DNA of 64,000 nucleotides from Ceriagrion tenellum (lineage: Eukaryota; Arthropoda; Insecta; Odonata; Coenagrionidae). The translations under genes and the position numbers were made by a program. Shown here in pieces: positions 37,992-49,960 of the stretch (position 1 is the stretch's first letter; every line of letters begins with the position of its first letter). Location: the NCBI GenBank assembly GCA_963169105.1, contig OY720639.1, positions 48,713,848-48,777,847 on the forward strand, written 5' to 3'. The notes beneath the pieces were generated by a model. It saw only the letters and a program-made list of their open reading frames with translations. It did no database searches and was not told where the DNA came from.

Positions 37992-38618
37992 TCATTGGAG
38001 AGCATTTACTTGGTAAATGAACTCGGAACGGACATCATCATTTGTGTGTTCGCATGTGGATTTCGGTTCCTTAGGCTTTTTGCGGGACCTTGTCTTCTGA
38101 GGTCGGAGAGGTGTAGAGAGGGCTCGGGGGGCATTCGGGGGAGGGGTAAAGCGGGAAGGGCCCGGCGGGGTTCTTGCGGCGTCCGAGGGAGTTTGCGGTC
38201 TCCCGGGCAACTCCACTGTTGTTGACCGACGCCGAGCGGAAGTTACGGAGATAGCAGGCGCGCGCAATGCGGTCTTCTCACACCGGGCGCTGCCGTTTCC
38301 ACGCGTGAAGAGAAGGAGAGGGAGACCGCTTGCAAATTTGCCGTCCTCATGGTCACTGGGGTCAGAGAGCGTCGCCGTGGGATACCGTCTTATAAGACAT
38401 TCTTTCCCTTCCTCCTCCTCCCCTTTAAACACACTCTGAAGAGCGGGGGAAGGCGGTGGTGACCTGGGGAACACTGCAAAAGCTAGGCCGCTCTGAAGTT
38501 CGTGAGGAAGGAGGACGCCATCCGTGGGGAGTGGGAGTTTGTAATCTTCTTCGGTTATTTGCTCAGGAACTGTGGAAGACGGGGACTCGGGCTGATTTGG
38601 GTCATCTGCAAATTTCAC
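37992..38618 (-). CDS. Possible exon or gene in a GC-rich island (208 codons, unidentified)
   Basis: This is the longest open frame in the window and lies in its most GC- and CpG-rich block. The first third reads DDPNQPESPSSTVPEQITEEDYKL and onward, acidic and then proline-rich. The middle has an acidic run (GEEEEGKE). The C-terminal third is basic and proline-rich (RRRSTT, RTPPGPSRFTPPP, RSRKKPKEPK). This is a disordered profile with no domain I know. GC-rich DNA lowers the stop-codon rate, so length alone is weak evidence. An acceptor-like TTTGCAG lies at the start of the frame, so translation may begin in another exon. A competing 95-96-codon frame exists on the plus strand. Confidence 0.25.
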   Translation of the reverse strand: MKFADDPNQPESPSSTVPEQITEEDYKLPLPTDGVLLPHELQSGLAFAVFPRSPPPSPALQSVFKGEEEEGKECLIRRYPTATLSDPSDHEDGKFASGLPLLLFTRGNGSARCEKTALRAPAISVTSARRRSTTVELPGRPQTPSDAARTPPGPSRFTPPPNAPRALSTPLRPQKTRSRKKPKEPKSTCEHTNDDVRSEFIYQVNALQ

Positions 38619-38959
38619 GCTCCTGCGTATGTGATGCGGTTGAAGACGTTTGCCTTCCCCGCCTTGTGCAAATGCTACCTTTTCTTCGCGGTATTTTTCT
38701 GAATTTAGGCTCTGAGTTTAAATGGCTTATATTTTTTATGCACTGAATAAGGGCATTATTTCAGATAAATATTTACAAAGTACACGAAATCTCATGCTTT
38801 TTGGGGTTGAAAAACTCACCCAGCGGATTAGGATGTGGTACAAGGATACGAAATTCTCTGGAATTGATTTCTCCATTCATTTCTTTTGTGAATTTCTCCA
38901 TAAATTCTCCAACAAAGACAAGGATTTTAAAGGACGCGCCTCAAAAGATCATATTTGTG

Positions 38960-40205
38960 TACATGTCAAAGACCAAGGTCTCTTCTTTGAAATGATACTA
39001 ATTTTTATTCCATTAAACTTCTAAAAAAGCTTTTGCAACCTCTTCAGTTTGGAAATTTTCAGCGAACACTGAATTCCGATTTTGTAGCATATTTTGTGAA
39101 AATTTAGGCCCTTGCATGTTGTAAATGCTCAATAAATATGAAAAATGAAATTATACATCTTACGCGCACATAAATGAAGGGTCACTATGTCAAATTTTAA
39201 CTTCCAGACTGAAGAGGTCCATGTTTGAAATTTTGGCCAGCTTAAAGTTAAAAGGGAATATCCAACATGGCATTCTCATTAACTTTAAGGGTTGCCAAAG
39301 TCAAAGAAGTTAGTTATTGTCGTTATCCCTCGAGAAATGGCTCGCTTTGAATAATTGACTCCACAATACCTTTTTGTTCACAAACCACTTTTGCTTCTAT
39401 TACTCTCATGCACTGCTTCATACACGCTCTCCCATTATTAAGAGTCCTATTATTCCCTTTCATGGACTATAAAGAGACTCCTCTTTTGTCTCTCTTCTAT
39501 CGCATTCTCCAATGACTTTCGCGATCTACCCTTTCCTCTCACACCACTCACTCCACTCTTATATAAATGCTTTGTTATTCGACTCTCATCCATTCTCTCG
39601 ACATACACCCATTATCTCGACATTGAAAGAAACGGATCCCACCCCCTTCAAACATGTCCATCACTGTAGCATCCTGCCCACATTCTTCCATCACTCACTC
39701 ATTCCTAACCTTATCCATTCTACTTTTCCTGCAAACGCTTCTCAGATACCCCATCTGCACGGTATTTAGACCACTCAGGTTTCGCCGCCCTATAATTACG
39801 TTGGGAAGAAAACAATTTTGTACACTGGTATTTTTGCTTCCCTAGACTAGAGCTCCTTTCTAGATATGATCCACATACTACCCACGACTTTTCGAACGGC
39901 GCACATTGGGCTGAAATCGATAAAAGCTGGCTAAAATTCAAAAATTGGATCTTTTCAGTCTGGAAGTTGAAATTTGGCATAGTGCATAAGATGTGTAGTT
40001 TCATTTTCATACTTCATGAGCATTTACAAAATACAATGGCTTAAATATAAAAAAAATATGTCAAAAAACCAGAATTCAGTTTTCGCTGAAAATCTCTAAA
40101 ATGAAGAGGTTGCAGAAGCTTTTTTTAAGAAGTTAAATGGAATAACAATTTGTATAATTTCGAAGATCGGACATGTGTTGTAATTCTATAAGACATACGA
40201 GAGAG
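38960..40205. mobile_element. Large inverted-repeat structure, ~280 bp arms
   Basis: The left arm (about 38960-39245) matches the reverse complement of the right arm (about 39924-40205) along its length. Blocks include TTATTCCATT, GCAACCTCTTCA, TTTTCAGCGAA, GTAAATGCTCA, ACTTCCAGACTGAA and GCCAGCTT. Identity is roughly four in five by eye. About 680 bp of pyrimidine-rich sequence lies between. It is either a foldback transposon or two inverted copies of one repeat. I did not find terminal duplications. Confidence 0.7.
39527..39602 (-). repeat. Dispersed repeat related to 11716-11795
   Basis: On the minus strand it carries GTCGAGAGAATGGAT, then CGAATAAC, GTGTGAGAGGAAAGGGTAGA in the same order as 11716-11795. 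It lies in the spacer of the inverted-repeat structure, so that spacer is itself a transposon remnant. Confidence 0.5.
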
Positions 40206-41705
40206 ATATTCGCTCTTTTTATATGAAAAAAATGGCGGACCCTATTTTAACACTTATTTTCTTCTTTAAGGTATAAAAATGGTTAAAAGGGACTCGGAAG
40301 AACCGTAAGTAACTTACGCCACGAGATTTACTGAAACTTCTTGAATTCGAATCCGTTGAGAAAGTCTGCGACCATCTGTGACGCCGAAAATAAACTCTGT
40401 TTTTCGATCGCGTGACAGGGTCCAGCCTTGCGCGCCAGCTAATGGGTATACAGTGAGACGGCGACTATCATCACACACTATACAGCCGTTAACTTACTTA
40501 TTGCGTTATTCTAACAGTATATAGTGTAATGGACTGCCAGAGGTGCTATGATAGTAGTTTGAAAAGAGAATCCATTCTCTTTTACACGGTACGACCGGTC
40601 AAGTTGTCTCTCTTCAGATTCATTCAGGGAGCAAACCTGGCATTTTGCGTTCACATTTAAGTATGTGGAAGATTTAGTTAAGCTCCTGTGGGAAAAATCA
40701 TCCGCCAAAACCATTAAAATCCTTTCATGAATTCCTATTTATTTCGTCGTTTATTTGAAGCGAAATTGATCAAATACTGTGATGTCATTTGTTGGGGTTG
40801 TATGACACACTGGGTAAGAGAGAGTTTCTTTTCTTCTTTCTGAAAGAATAAAAACAAATGGAAAAAGATGGATTTTTTATACTATGTACCGTCAGAATAC
40901 AAATATTTCATTCACTATTATATGCAGTTAAAATAAAAAGCATACTTTCTCTTCGAGGATAATTTTCGCCCCGTGTGGAACGAATTGTGAATGAACTAAA
41001 ACAGTCTTTACAAAGTGTCACATTGCATGTTTTTCTAGTTATATCGCAAGTTTTTCTTATTTTGGTATTTCAATTTGTACATTTCCGGAAAGTTAGAATT
41101 TTTTCTGGCAGATTCAACACAACGTCCATCAGTCGGATTGAGTTATTTAATGTAGAATGGCCCGTGAAACCTTCGCATCTGAACAGACTTTTATTGGCTA
41201 ATACCCTGGATCTTTCTTTGAGCACTAGTTACCAAGTAGTTTACCATCATGCGCCAACCTAAATGTTTGATGACGCAAGTGTTTGTTTTCCCATTTGTTA
41301 ACATTTATTTTATGCAATCATGATATTGACCATAGCACAGTAGAAGATTTTGAATAATGTTATCCACCATCGACGCAAAGCTATGCGCAGATAGGTATTG
41401 ATTAAACGTGTCGACTCCGCCCATGTGTCTATTGCAGTCAACGGTGGACTCGGTAGGTGACACTTCCGCTGGGTTAGCATTAATGCTTCGCCTACGAACT
41501 TAAGTAACATTGGTGGATTGGGCCTTATGCTCACAACACATCTTTCCCCTCAATCCAAATATTTGCCAACAATAATGTCTCCTACCACAGCACTGTCATG
41601 ATGCATATTTTAAATTTTATTTTTCTGTATGATCTTACCACTGTGAAAATATTTACATGTTTGTCTCATAGTTCTATTGCCGAATAAAGTCTGTCTCAAA
41701 ACACG
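40206..41705. other. No supportable feature
   Basis: AT-rich with frames of at most 95 codons. Nothing recognised. Confidence 0.55.
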
Positions 41706-41761
41706 GATATTAGTGGCATAGAAGACAAAAACAGATATTAGTGGCAAAGAAGACAAAAAAT
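41706..41761. repeat. 28 bp tandem duplication
   Basis: GATATTAGTGGCA(T/A)AGAAGACAAAAA occurs twice, at 41706 and 41734. A minor local duplication. Confidence 0.8.
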
Positions 41762-42187
41762 GGAAAGATAGACAAAAAGAAAACCCTTCCGAGACTTCGG
41801 CTGATTTTAAAACAACTTTTTCTCCAAGGTTTTTTGTAGGCCACCCTTCATTATCCTTCACTGTATTTATAAAATAAAACTAAATATCTCGTCTCAGCAC
41901 AGTTTAAGGTTGATAACGATTAACGAGCTCCCCTAAACGAACGCTCAGCCGTCCTCTGAGCTGGTCAGCCACATGAAAAACGGAGCGTCTCGTCTTGCCA
42001 GAGTGAGGGTAGAAGACGTTCCAATAAACTCAATTATGACGAATTGATTGCAATAGCTGTCATTACTGATTTAATTTCTGATAGGCTTACCATAACGGAA
42101 GGAGACTATTTCGTAAAGAAATGGTGATAGTCCGAAAAAACTTTGGCTTAAAATCAGGCACCTAATAGTAACTTCATAACGTGTACA

Positions 42188-42905
42188 CATTTACATCTGC
42201 TTATTATCCTGCAGTATCCTACCACAAGGGTGTTTGGCAGGGGTGACTTATCACCAACATGAACTACAGTAAAGAAATTTACTTTCACCAACATGCACCA
42301 AACTATAGGTATCTACAAATGATAAAGAAACTATTTAAATAATCTATAGGTAATGTAACTATGAAAACGTGATGCAAGAGTCATGCAGGGAGCATGCTAA
42401 ACATGGTGTTAGTACTACGCGGCAGATTTAGAAACATGCATTGGCGGGCATGTGAATTAATGAGCTACACTACCTGTCAACTAACCTTCAAAGTCATGAC
42501 GCAGCCATTATGCGCTCTTATCGATGGCGGGAAAAAACCACATTTTAAACCTTTCTGTTTTACAATATATTTTCTTACTTTTATTCTCATGATCTGGTCT
42601 ACTATAGTATGTTGGAGATCGCAAAATATTGATAACTTTGTCGGGAAATTGATTGGTTTTGAATTTACGTTAAAGATGGAGTCTAATCTTCAACCGATGA
42701 TCTGAAAGCGATTCCCTTCCAAGTTGTTGCAAGAGGTCAGTAAAGCTAACAAGACTATCATAACGGCCTTTCACGTATCTTCTCTGCATGAGTTCTAACT
42801 CGGTTTTTAAGCCTACCTCATGAGGATCCCAAACACTGGTAGCGTATTTCAAGTGGGGTCTTACATGGGAGAAGTAGCTGATTTCTCTAGCTTTATCGTC
42901 GCTTT
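42188..42905 (-). pseudogene. CR1/L2-type LINE 3' end with RT C-terminus
   Basis: The minus strand from about 42905 reads KSDDKAREISYFSHVRPHL, then KYATSVWDPHEVGLKTELEL, MQRRYVKGRYDSL and TDLLQQLGRESLSDHRLK, ending near 42670. VRPHLxYAxxVWDP and the following QRR...LGxESLxxRR block are the standard C-terminal signature of CR1/L2/Jockey-group reverse transcriptases. Downstream, toward low coordinates, is the 3'-UTR shared with 5386 and 16687, ending at about 42188 (ACATCTGC, a worn terminal repeat). Residues around MQRRYVK look shortened, the catalytic core is absent, and the start is lost. It is dead and 5'-truncated. Confidence 0.85.
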
Positions 42906-43370
42906 TTCCAAGTAATCTTTAAATAAATTCCCATTTTCGATTAGCTTAACCAGTAATTTCCTGTAAATGTATAAATTGTGGTTTATAAAATGCAAAATTA
43001 ATAAAGAACTGTTATGATTATGGAAAGAGCTGTGAAGCAGCTCAGATAACAGAAAAGTAATCAGTCTATTTTTCCAGAAAAACAATTGGACTAAAAACTT
43101 AATGATGAGAAAGGTGAAAATCAGAAATTGTGCATGCAATAGAAATGAAATGTTTATGAACATTTTACAATAAAACTTGTGGCATTTTGATTAGAGGGAT
43201 ACCGAAGAAAGATGGGAGTCTAAGTGAAACTGTTCACATCACAATGTACATTCAGAAAAGAGGAGCTGGAAAATTATTATCCTATGACCTATGAGGGTAG
43301 CCCTGCAAAATCCATATTTCCCGGATCTTGAAAGTACTCTTTCTGGTTTAACTTGCGAAAGCATGGCGCC
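42906..43370. other. No supportable feature
   Basis: AT-rich sequence upstream of the LINE end. It could be older LINE sequence, but no motif can be read. Confidence 0.45.
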
Positions 43371-43412
43371 ATAACGAGAGACCCGGGGTCGAGTCTCGGT
43401 CAAGGCAAATGA
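43345..43412 (+). mobile_element. tRNA-derived SINE or tRNA relic
   Basis: AGCATGGCGCCATAACGAGAG followed by GGGTCGAGTCT (43386-43396) resembles the D-arm end, anticodon arm and Pol III B box of a tRNA. The A box is decayed and the cloverleaf cannot be closed. The downstream tail does not match the other SINE-like copies here. Confidence 0.4.
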
Positions 43413-45793
43413 TTTTTATACGTGAAAATTTCGCACCGATATTAATATCACTATTTTATGTGGGTCTCTTGTGACTCAGGATGCTACTAATTTTGACGAG
43501 ATTGGTGAGCCTTGATGCAATCGCTGTGATAGCGAGTGGCCTTCTGTCGTCAACGGGATCGTCGATATCTCGGTGATATCACCCTTACAATTCGTATTGA
43601 GTATTCGAGACAGAACTTCAGTCCTCATTTCCTTTGAGTTAACTGGCACAAACGTGGACAGAATGTAGCCTTCGAACTCCGCGTTATCGTTGTCAATCCG
43701 TAGTAGAAGTTCAACTGTAAATAAAGGGGGTTTTCTCCTCGTCCCAGGGAATGGAGATAACAATCAATATCGAAGCCATTTCATTGATGTAATTTTTAAT
43801 TGGATAACCTTTCATTTTTGTGGGGTAATCTTGCGTGAGTTTGACGTCCCACGATACCCAACTTCTGGGTGGATTGAGAAGATTTCTAAATGTATTGCCA
43901 CCATGCAGGTGCGTCTTCGAAGGCGTTGTGGAACTTGTGAAAATACGGTAACACTTGGGATATTACTAGAGTGCCATTTCTGTCAGCCGTCCAGCGATGG
44001 TTTCACCCTGCTTACTTAAAATTTGCCAATAATCTTTGATTTTGGCCAATACACTTGACATTTTAGGGTTTTTCCTGATAGGCCTCGTATCAACTAAGCA
44101 CATTAATTTCGTCGCAGCATTATAAAATAAATTTTAGGTTTACTCTCAAGACTCATGCTACTTAGTACAGACATATAAAGAATTGAACATGTTCATTGAA
44201 ATTTCCCTCCCTAATTAGCATCTTAGTAAATTGTAAAATTTAATATTTACCAAAATGGGCCGGGGAACGTCTCGCAATCGAAAAAATATTTTTCCAATCT
44301 ATCATGTTTTAGGGCATAATGCAGGTAGAAACAAGGTTTTTATGCCCAGGTATTGTTCTCCAATGGTTTTTTGTCGTTCATGTTTTGAAATAAGAATCCT
44401 AATTACACAAAATAATATTGAGTATATTATTAGAGAGGCAATCGACTCGGGGCTCTTTTTCATACTCCCATTGAGTGCTCTTTTTAATGTGTATGTACTA
44501 TTAGTATGACTGATTTATATTCGCCTGCATGCTACGATGAAAGCTTCGGCGGGCCATTATGGAGTAGAAACACTTATCATGTCGTATCGTTCCATGTACA
44601 GAAATATCTGTTCGTCCTCCAGAACCTTCGAACTTGAAGGCGCCTTCGGAAATATTGGCCGGAACAGAAAAAAAACGCCACTGAAACCGCGATGTTTGGT
44701 TTTCCATTTTACTATTGAGTTTACCTGGGGTCGTGTCCGTGTACCGTGGGGTTGCTTTCGATGGCTGTACGATAGGGATGCAAAATTATTGGAAAATAAT
44801 CGGCAGATGGCTTCGCGGCGTCGACGCCGATTAGTTCGGGAAGGATCGCTTCCATGGTGAAAGCGCTTTCAGGATGCCTGAAGGCGAAATGAAGGGCTCT
44901 GTCGGTTTGTCCGTATAATTTATATCGCTAAGTATAAGTGACAAAGGAGTAAAATTTCCCATCTCGCAATGCGAGAATATAAATATTTGATCCGAGGTCC
45001 ATTTTGTGGGCCACGAGCAATCCCTACTCGCTACTTAGCAAGTCACTACTAAACCGAACCTATAATAGTCTACTTACCTGACTTTTCTTATTAGGTAATA
45101 GAGGAGCACAGCGAGAATGGATTATTCTCGGCAACTATGCTTTTTTCTTTGCCGCTCTTGATAAATTGCAGCAATTTCTTCGGTGATCTATGATGCATTT
45201 CTTCCGCTACCTAGTGTTCCTGCTTTCAATATATCGCCATATCTTTCAACATGGACACGGACCGCTGATAAGGATAACTTTATGTGGCTCTACACCCATA
45301 TTTATTGGTTTTCATGAGGTTTAATGCACACTTAACACTATTTCCTCAGAAGTTAGTTACACATGCGATGCACAATGTGTTCTGCCGTTCTGATGGGGTT
45401 TGACATCAACCTCTTAATATTTCATGGGTGGCATTAGTATTTTTTAAACTTGAAAAATCTCATTCAGGCTGAATTTTTTAAAGATTCTTTTATATTGATT
45501 GCAATGGCCTTATTTTACTGATTTCCTCGCTATGGAGAATTTATCACCAATTCTTGTAAATGGCCAATAAAAATATCTCAGTAATTGTCAATAGTTATAA
45601 TAAATAAATTTATTATAACAAGAAAATGAATTTTTGGCTGTTAGGAGGACTATTGGGACTACGCGTATTGCTATCCACTAGTAGTTATTGGCTGACTACT
45701 TTATCAAACTCATTCTTTAGAGGTATGTATTCAATGCGTACCGCATTTGTTGCAGTTAATTTTATGCCAAGAGATTAGTGAAAATGTGTGTAG
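43413..45793. other. No supportable feature
   Basis: Opposing frames of 84-109 codons (43476-43763 minus; 43690-44019, 44255-44509 and 44537-44860 plus) match no family I know. The minus-strand 43476-43763 frame is the most protein-like in composition, but it lacks any landmark. Confidence 0.45.
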
Positions 45794-45877
45794 GTCAGGT
45801 TGGCCGAGTGAGCTAAGGCGCCAGACTTAAGTTCTGGTTCTCGAACGGGAGCGTGGGTTCGAACCTCATATCTGACA
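45794..45877 (+). tRNA. tRNA-Leu (anticodon UAA)
   Basis: An 84 nt class II tRNA. The acceptor stem GTCAGGT pairs with ATCTGAC (one G-U), with discriminator A. The D arm TGGCCGAGTGAGCTAAGGC doubles as a good A box. The anticodon stem CCAGA/TCTGG closes a 7 nt loop CTTAAGT with anticodon TAA. The long variable arm (TCTCG..GGAG) is typical of leucine tRNAs. The T arm GTGGG-TTCGAAC-CTCAT contains the B box. No CCA is encoded, as expected for a nuclear eukaryotic gene. A short T run (45882-45885) may serve as the Pol III terminator. It looks intact and is probably functional, since no stem is broken. Confidence 0.93.
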
Positions 45878-46042
45878 ATAGTTTTGTTCAGTTTTGAGGT
45901 GATTTGAATTTGAATTGATATTTATTCAAGTGAATATATATTTATATATATTACAGCATATTTTTGTAAAAGGTTATGTCCAATGTGAATTATGTACTAA
46001 GATCTTTTTGATACAGTTGTAATTTTGCCCTTTTAAATAAAT

Positions 46043-46113
46043 GACTAGCGGGCAGCTAGCCTGCTCACTCCGTGAGCAGGGGTGTGTACCTGCAGGGGGT
46101 AAGAGTTCTAGTC
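46043..46113 (+). ncRNA. Compact folded segment, class unknown
   Basis: GACTAG (46043-46048) can pair with CTAGTC (46108-46113), closing a 71 nt unit. Inside are a perfect 9 bp GC-rich hairpin (CCTGCTCAC, loop TCC, GTGAGCAGG; 46060-46080) and a CCTGCAGG palindrome. It does not fit a tRNA cloverleaf, because the central loop is 3 nt. No Pol III terminator follows. It may be a structured RNA, a SINE head or chance. Confidence 0.3.
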
Positions 46114-46309
46114 TAAAAAATAGCTCCTCGGTGAAAATGTTTTTTTTTCATTCACTGTTCTCCTTTGTTGTTTTTAAAGCCATTTGAATAGGAGAGCAGT
46201 GTGGGTTTCTTTTGTTTCAACCTTTACACTCTTCCACCCTCCCTTTTGGACTTTCTCCCTTGTCACCGTGTTTCCCAGTATCTGGTTGTTGCAACCACTA
46301 CTCAAAAAT

Positions 46310-46510
46310 GATCCATTTCATCTCCAAATAACTTACACCTTTACACGGACGGTAACTTAACACCCCCTGCCACACGCCAAAGCAGCCGCTCTTTTGGATC
46401 TTATTTAAACTAACTAAATACCCTCCTTTTAATTCGTCTCCATTTCATCTCCAAATATCTTACACCTTTGCACGGCTGGTGACCTAACACCCCCTGCCAC
46501 ACGCCCAAGC
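46310..46510 (+). mobile_element. Two CR1/L2-type LINE 3'-UTR pieces
   Basis: Two similar blocks (46310-46387 and 46438-46510) share CCATTTCATCTCCAAATA, CTTACACCTTT and AACACCCCCTGCCACACGCC. The last part matches the plus-strand LINE end at 15118-15160. They lie about 128 bp apart in the same orientation, either a local duplication or two insertions. Confidence 0.65.
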
Positions 46511-47569
46511 TATAAAAATCAAAATTATTAACAAAACATGAAGACAGAGATTCCACATTCAACGCACCAAACCTCACTCTTCTAGCACAAACGCGACGGA
46601 TACAGAATGACTGTCACGCTACAAAATTAATAAATACATATATGTGTGGTATTAAGGCAAATTTCTTTAGCAAATCGTAAAACTAGACTTGATTCCCGGA
46701 AGCATAGTGAAGTCATAAGGGGTGAATGCTCGTGCGTTCGGTAAGTATGTTCGCTAAGCTCATAGAATTATAGAATGAAACACAGCCTCAGCTATGAAAT
46801 TAAGGTAAGACCCAGTTTCTATGCTCTGGTAAATATTTTCTCGGCATGAAAATCATTGTCTCCCTAATAACGCTCATGTCAACTAATAAGCATTCTAATA
46901 TGTAGTATACGTGACTTAGTATCTCAGTTAACAACAAATTAATAAATAGACTTATTAATCATGAGAACTAAAGGTATTTCATTTCAGAAATATATATCTT
47001 CCTAGACCCGTAAGATGGTTAAAGCTAACATAATCAGCAATACAGGAGTAAATAAATTTTTCAAATCCCATTGTCATTATAGGGATATATTTATCTGATA
47101 ATACTTCGCACCATTTTCAGGAAATTGTTTTTACTTCAATTTTTAAAATGAATCGATGTATTTACAGATAAATAGTTCTAATTTAAAATATATAGGTACT
47201 TTATCCGAGAATTGGTGTGGAAATGGTGAATTAATTGTCGCTCTTATGAGTAAATGGGTATATGGTAGCGACTGCTTTCTCAAATATCACTGTGGAGTGT
47301 TAGTCTCTGGGTTTTCGTGGATTTTGTTAGTATAACGTGGGAGTTTACCATGATCTGCAGGGCGGTAATTCCTCGGTTAGAATCGTCTATTTCAATGAAG
47401 GCGACTTGACCGCTGCGATTTCCCATTCCGTGGATGACTTGGAATCGATATGGTGGTTTTAGGGATAGCGTTAGCACCGTCATGTACCAAATTTACGGAT
47501 CTGCTTTCAGTTTAGGTTATTGTGACAAAGCGGCTTAAGCATGGGAAAGACATTAATAATCAATTGTCA
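46511..47569. other. No supportable feature
   Basis: AT-rich with one 67-codon minus-strand frame (47280-47483) of no known family. Confidence 0.5.
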
Positions 47570-47830
47570 ATCCGAAGATGGTAGTTCTGCAGCTTTGCAT
47601 TCCACAATTCTATCATATAACCTTGTTCTTCTTTTGTGAATCTTAATTTTGTCGTCCCTCATAATTTGCCTTTTGTATTCCATTCATGGTCTTTGGCTTC
47701 CAGAATTCTTACCTATTATATCTCCTTCCATTTTTACTTTCAAGTTGCTGTTGTATTGTAAAACGTTTGCAATGCGTTTTTCTTTTCTTTTATTCTCAAT
47801 TTCCATTGTTTTCCTATCGAAACTTTCCTT
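47570..47830 (-). pseudogene. RTE-clade LINE, C-terminal scrap
   Basis: The minus strand reads VLQYNSNLKVKMEGDIIGKN, then RPxMEYKRQIMRDD and, after a short gap, AAELPSSD and a stop. This is the last part of an RTE-type polyprotein, in which a GK..RGRPR..FI.QIM block is followed by a short tail. It is heavily decayed, with a stop inside the block. It is weaker than the copies at 3460 and 31600. Confidence 0.6.
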
Positions 47831-49813
47831 AAGTATTATTCATAAGTGATTTAGGTGATCCTCTTGGCCCATTATATCTTCATAAATCTTGGTACGTATT
47901 CAAAGAGGTTAAATGGTACCAGAGGTGTTATTTAAGAGATCTTTATCCGATCAAGAGTCACACATCAGATTGTTAACATTTGCAACGATGAAATGGGCTA
48001 AATATATAATTTACTAGTAGTTTTTATTACATCTGACTTATTTACAAATAAAGGTTGGTGAATTTTGGGTCGAAACGCAGTGCTTTTGTAACGAGAACGG
48101 GGTAAAATACAACTAATCCACCTCCTGACCGGCGGAAGCTCCTAAGAAATAAACTTTAATCCATATCGTCTTACCGTCTGGCGCATCGATTACTACACTT
48201 AATGATCCGCTACATAAAAGAGCATTATTTTTTCCAATTACTGCTGGCACCTGGGTATTATGATTACAAAAAATATTTTGTTCATCGTAAATAGGCATAA
48301 ATCCGACGAATGGTTTTCTCGATCTCTCTACTTCAGTATTTTTTAAACCTAGCGAAGAGCTGAGCTGTTAATAATGGCATTCATTATAATTTAATGAACA
48401 TACTCCATTATGTATGCTGTTTCTTTTTTTCTTTTTCGGTGTTTTCAATATAATATTAATACCTCCGCTTAAGTGCTCTTGTGAGTTTTTTTGGGCCCCA
48501 TTAAGATGAATTTGATTGCCATCATATCTACGCAATGGAAGTAATGTGAAGGCTATTCATATACGATGTACAAATGAACGATCTGGTCCATTCGTCGTAA
48601 TAAATCTTTCTCTGCGTGGATTACTGTTTTATCATAGAAAGAGTTTGGTTACGTTAAAGATTTTATCTTAAATAGTTGCATTTTGTTATAAGGTAGTTTC
48701 TAACAATTTGGCTTTAGCCATCTGTTGTTATGATAAAAATTAAAGTGAATTATTAAAAATCCGCATAATCTTTTAAATAACGCAGTAAAATCGCTATCAT
48801 CCGTCAGGGCATCATCAGGTACAATGCCACTTAAACTTTTATCATTATGAATTCATTGTACCAAGTTACGCCAAACAATATTCATTTTAGCATTCTGTTG
48901 TGATTATTGGAGAACAACTATCAGGTTATTGGACAAAACAAACCTATTTGTTTATTCTGTATCTGTTGAAATTATTTTGTGTAGTAAAAAAATTGTCTCA
49001 ATATGGAGCACCGCAGAATAGCTTCATTGTGTAACATTGAATTGCCTGGAAATGGATTTCAGCGGCAACATTCCTCGTTCTTTTTTGAGCAAAGAACCCA
49101 CCATATGGTCAGGGCGGCAACATATTCGTTATTTAGTGGTGACTTTTGTGACCAATTCGGTGCCCAAGTTGAGTTCCCGGAAGGAAAACGAACGAAACTC
49201 TCCTTGCCCGCTGCAAACTCGGTACATTAAACGTGGGGGCGGCTTAACTTTTGCCCAGCCTTTTGAGCCAATCCCCACAAAGAAGCGAACAAAAACGCCG
49301 GCGGTCACTGCCCAGCGAAATCATAAAAGTGCCTAATGCCGCGTAAACCTGGGACAAGGTATTATTTGGACCCGAAGCGTGGGAAAATTTCAATGCAGGG
49401 CATTCATGTGATGTATGAAAGGTACGTTCTAGAAATCTAGGACGGTCGCAAGCTCGGTGTTCGGCTTTGGTTCCCGTGGAGCACAAAGGCGCTCTAGAAG
49501 ACCCCAGGGCTGCTTTCTTATTTCTGTTCTCATCCTCTCAACAGTTCCTCGGACCATGGCGTTGGGCGTGGGTGTTTAAAGCCTTTTAGTTATTAATTTA
49601 ATGCTATACATTCTGATTTTTCCCATCATGGCTTATGGCGCGCTTTTCATGGCTCCCGAGCTTTCATCTCAGGCGCTACCCCACGTACGCAGAGCTCATT
49701 TCGTTTTACTTACTTTTAAGAGAGCTTCGAAAATTTTGGCTTTTGAATCTTGTCGTGTCATTGACAAACCTGAGGTTAAAAAATTGTCACTCTTGAACTG
49801 TGCTCTCACAACC
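47831..49813. other. No supportable feature
   Basis: A minus-strand open stretch near 48113-48373 has a protein-like look and a GT donor-like GACG|GTAAGAC, but a poor acceptor and no known family. Other frames are incidental. Confidence 0.45.
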
Positions 49814-49960
49814 GTCATGAAAAGAATAGTTCCTCTAATCTGTGAATAGGCTTTGGCCCGCGGAAAGTAATGTTTTATCTTTTCGCGTCATGAAAAGAAT
49901 AGTTCCTCTAATGTGTGAATAGGCTTGGGCCCGCGGAAAGTAATATTTTATCTTTTCGCG
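49814..49960. repeat. 73 bp tandem duplication
   Basis: Copies 49814-49886 and 49887-49960 share GTCATGAAAAGAATAGTTCC through TTATCTTTTCGCG with three or four substitutions. Confidence 0.92.

Noticed and set aside
45070..45170. Minus-strand segment ending in a perfect CAG|GTAAGTAG donor
   Set aside because: All three frames contain stops, so it cannot be a coding internal exon.
48113..48373. Minus-strand open stretch that reads protein-like
   Set aside because: Its length is within chance for this composition, the acceptor is not pyrimidine-rich and no family is recognisable.
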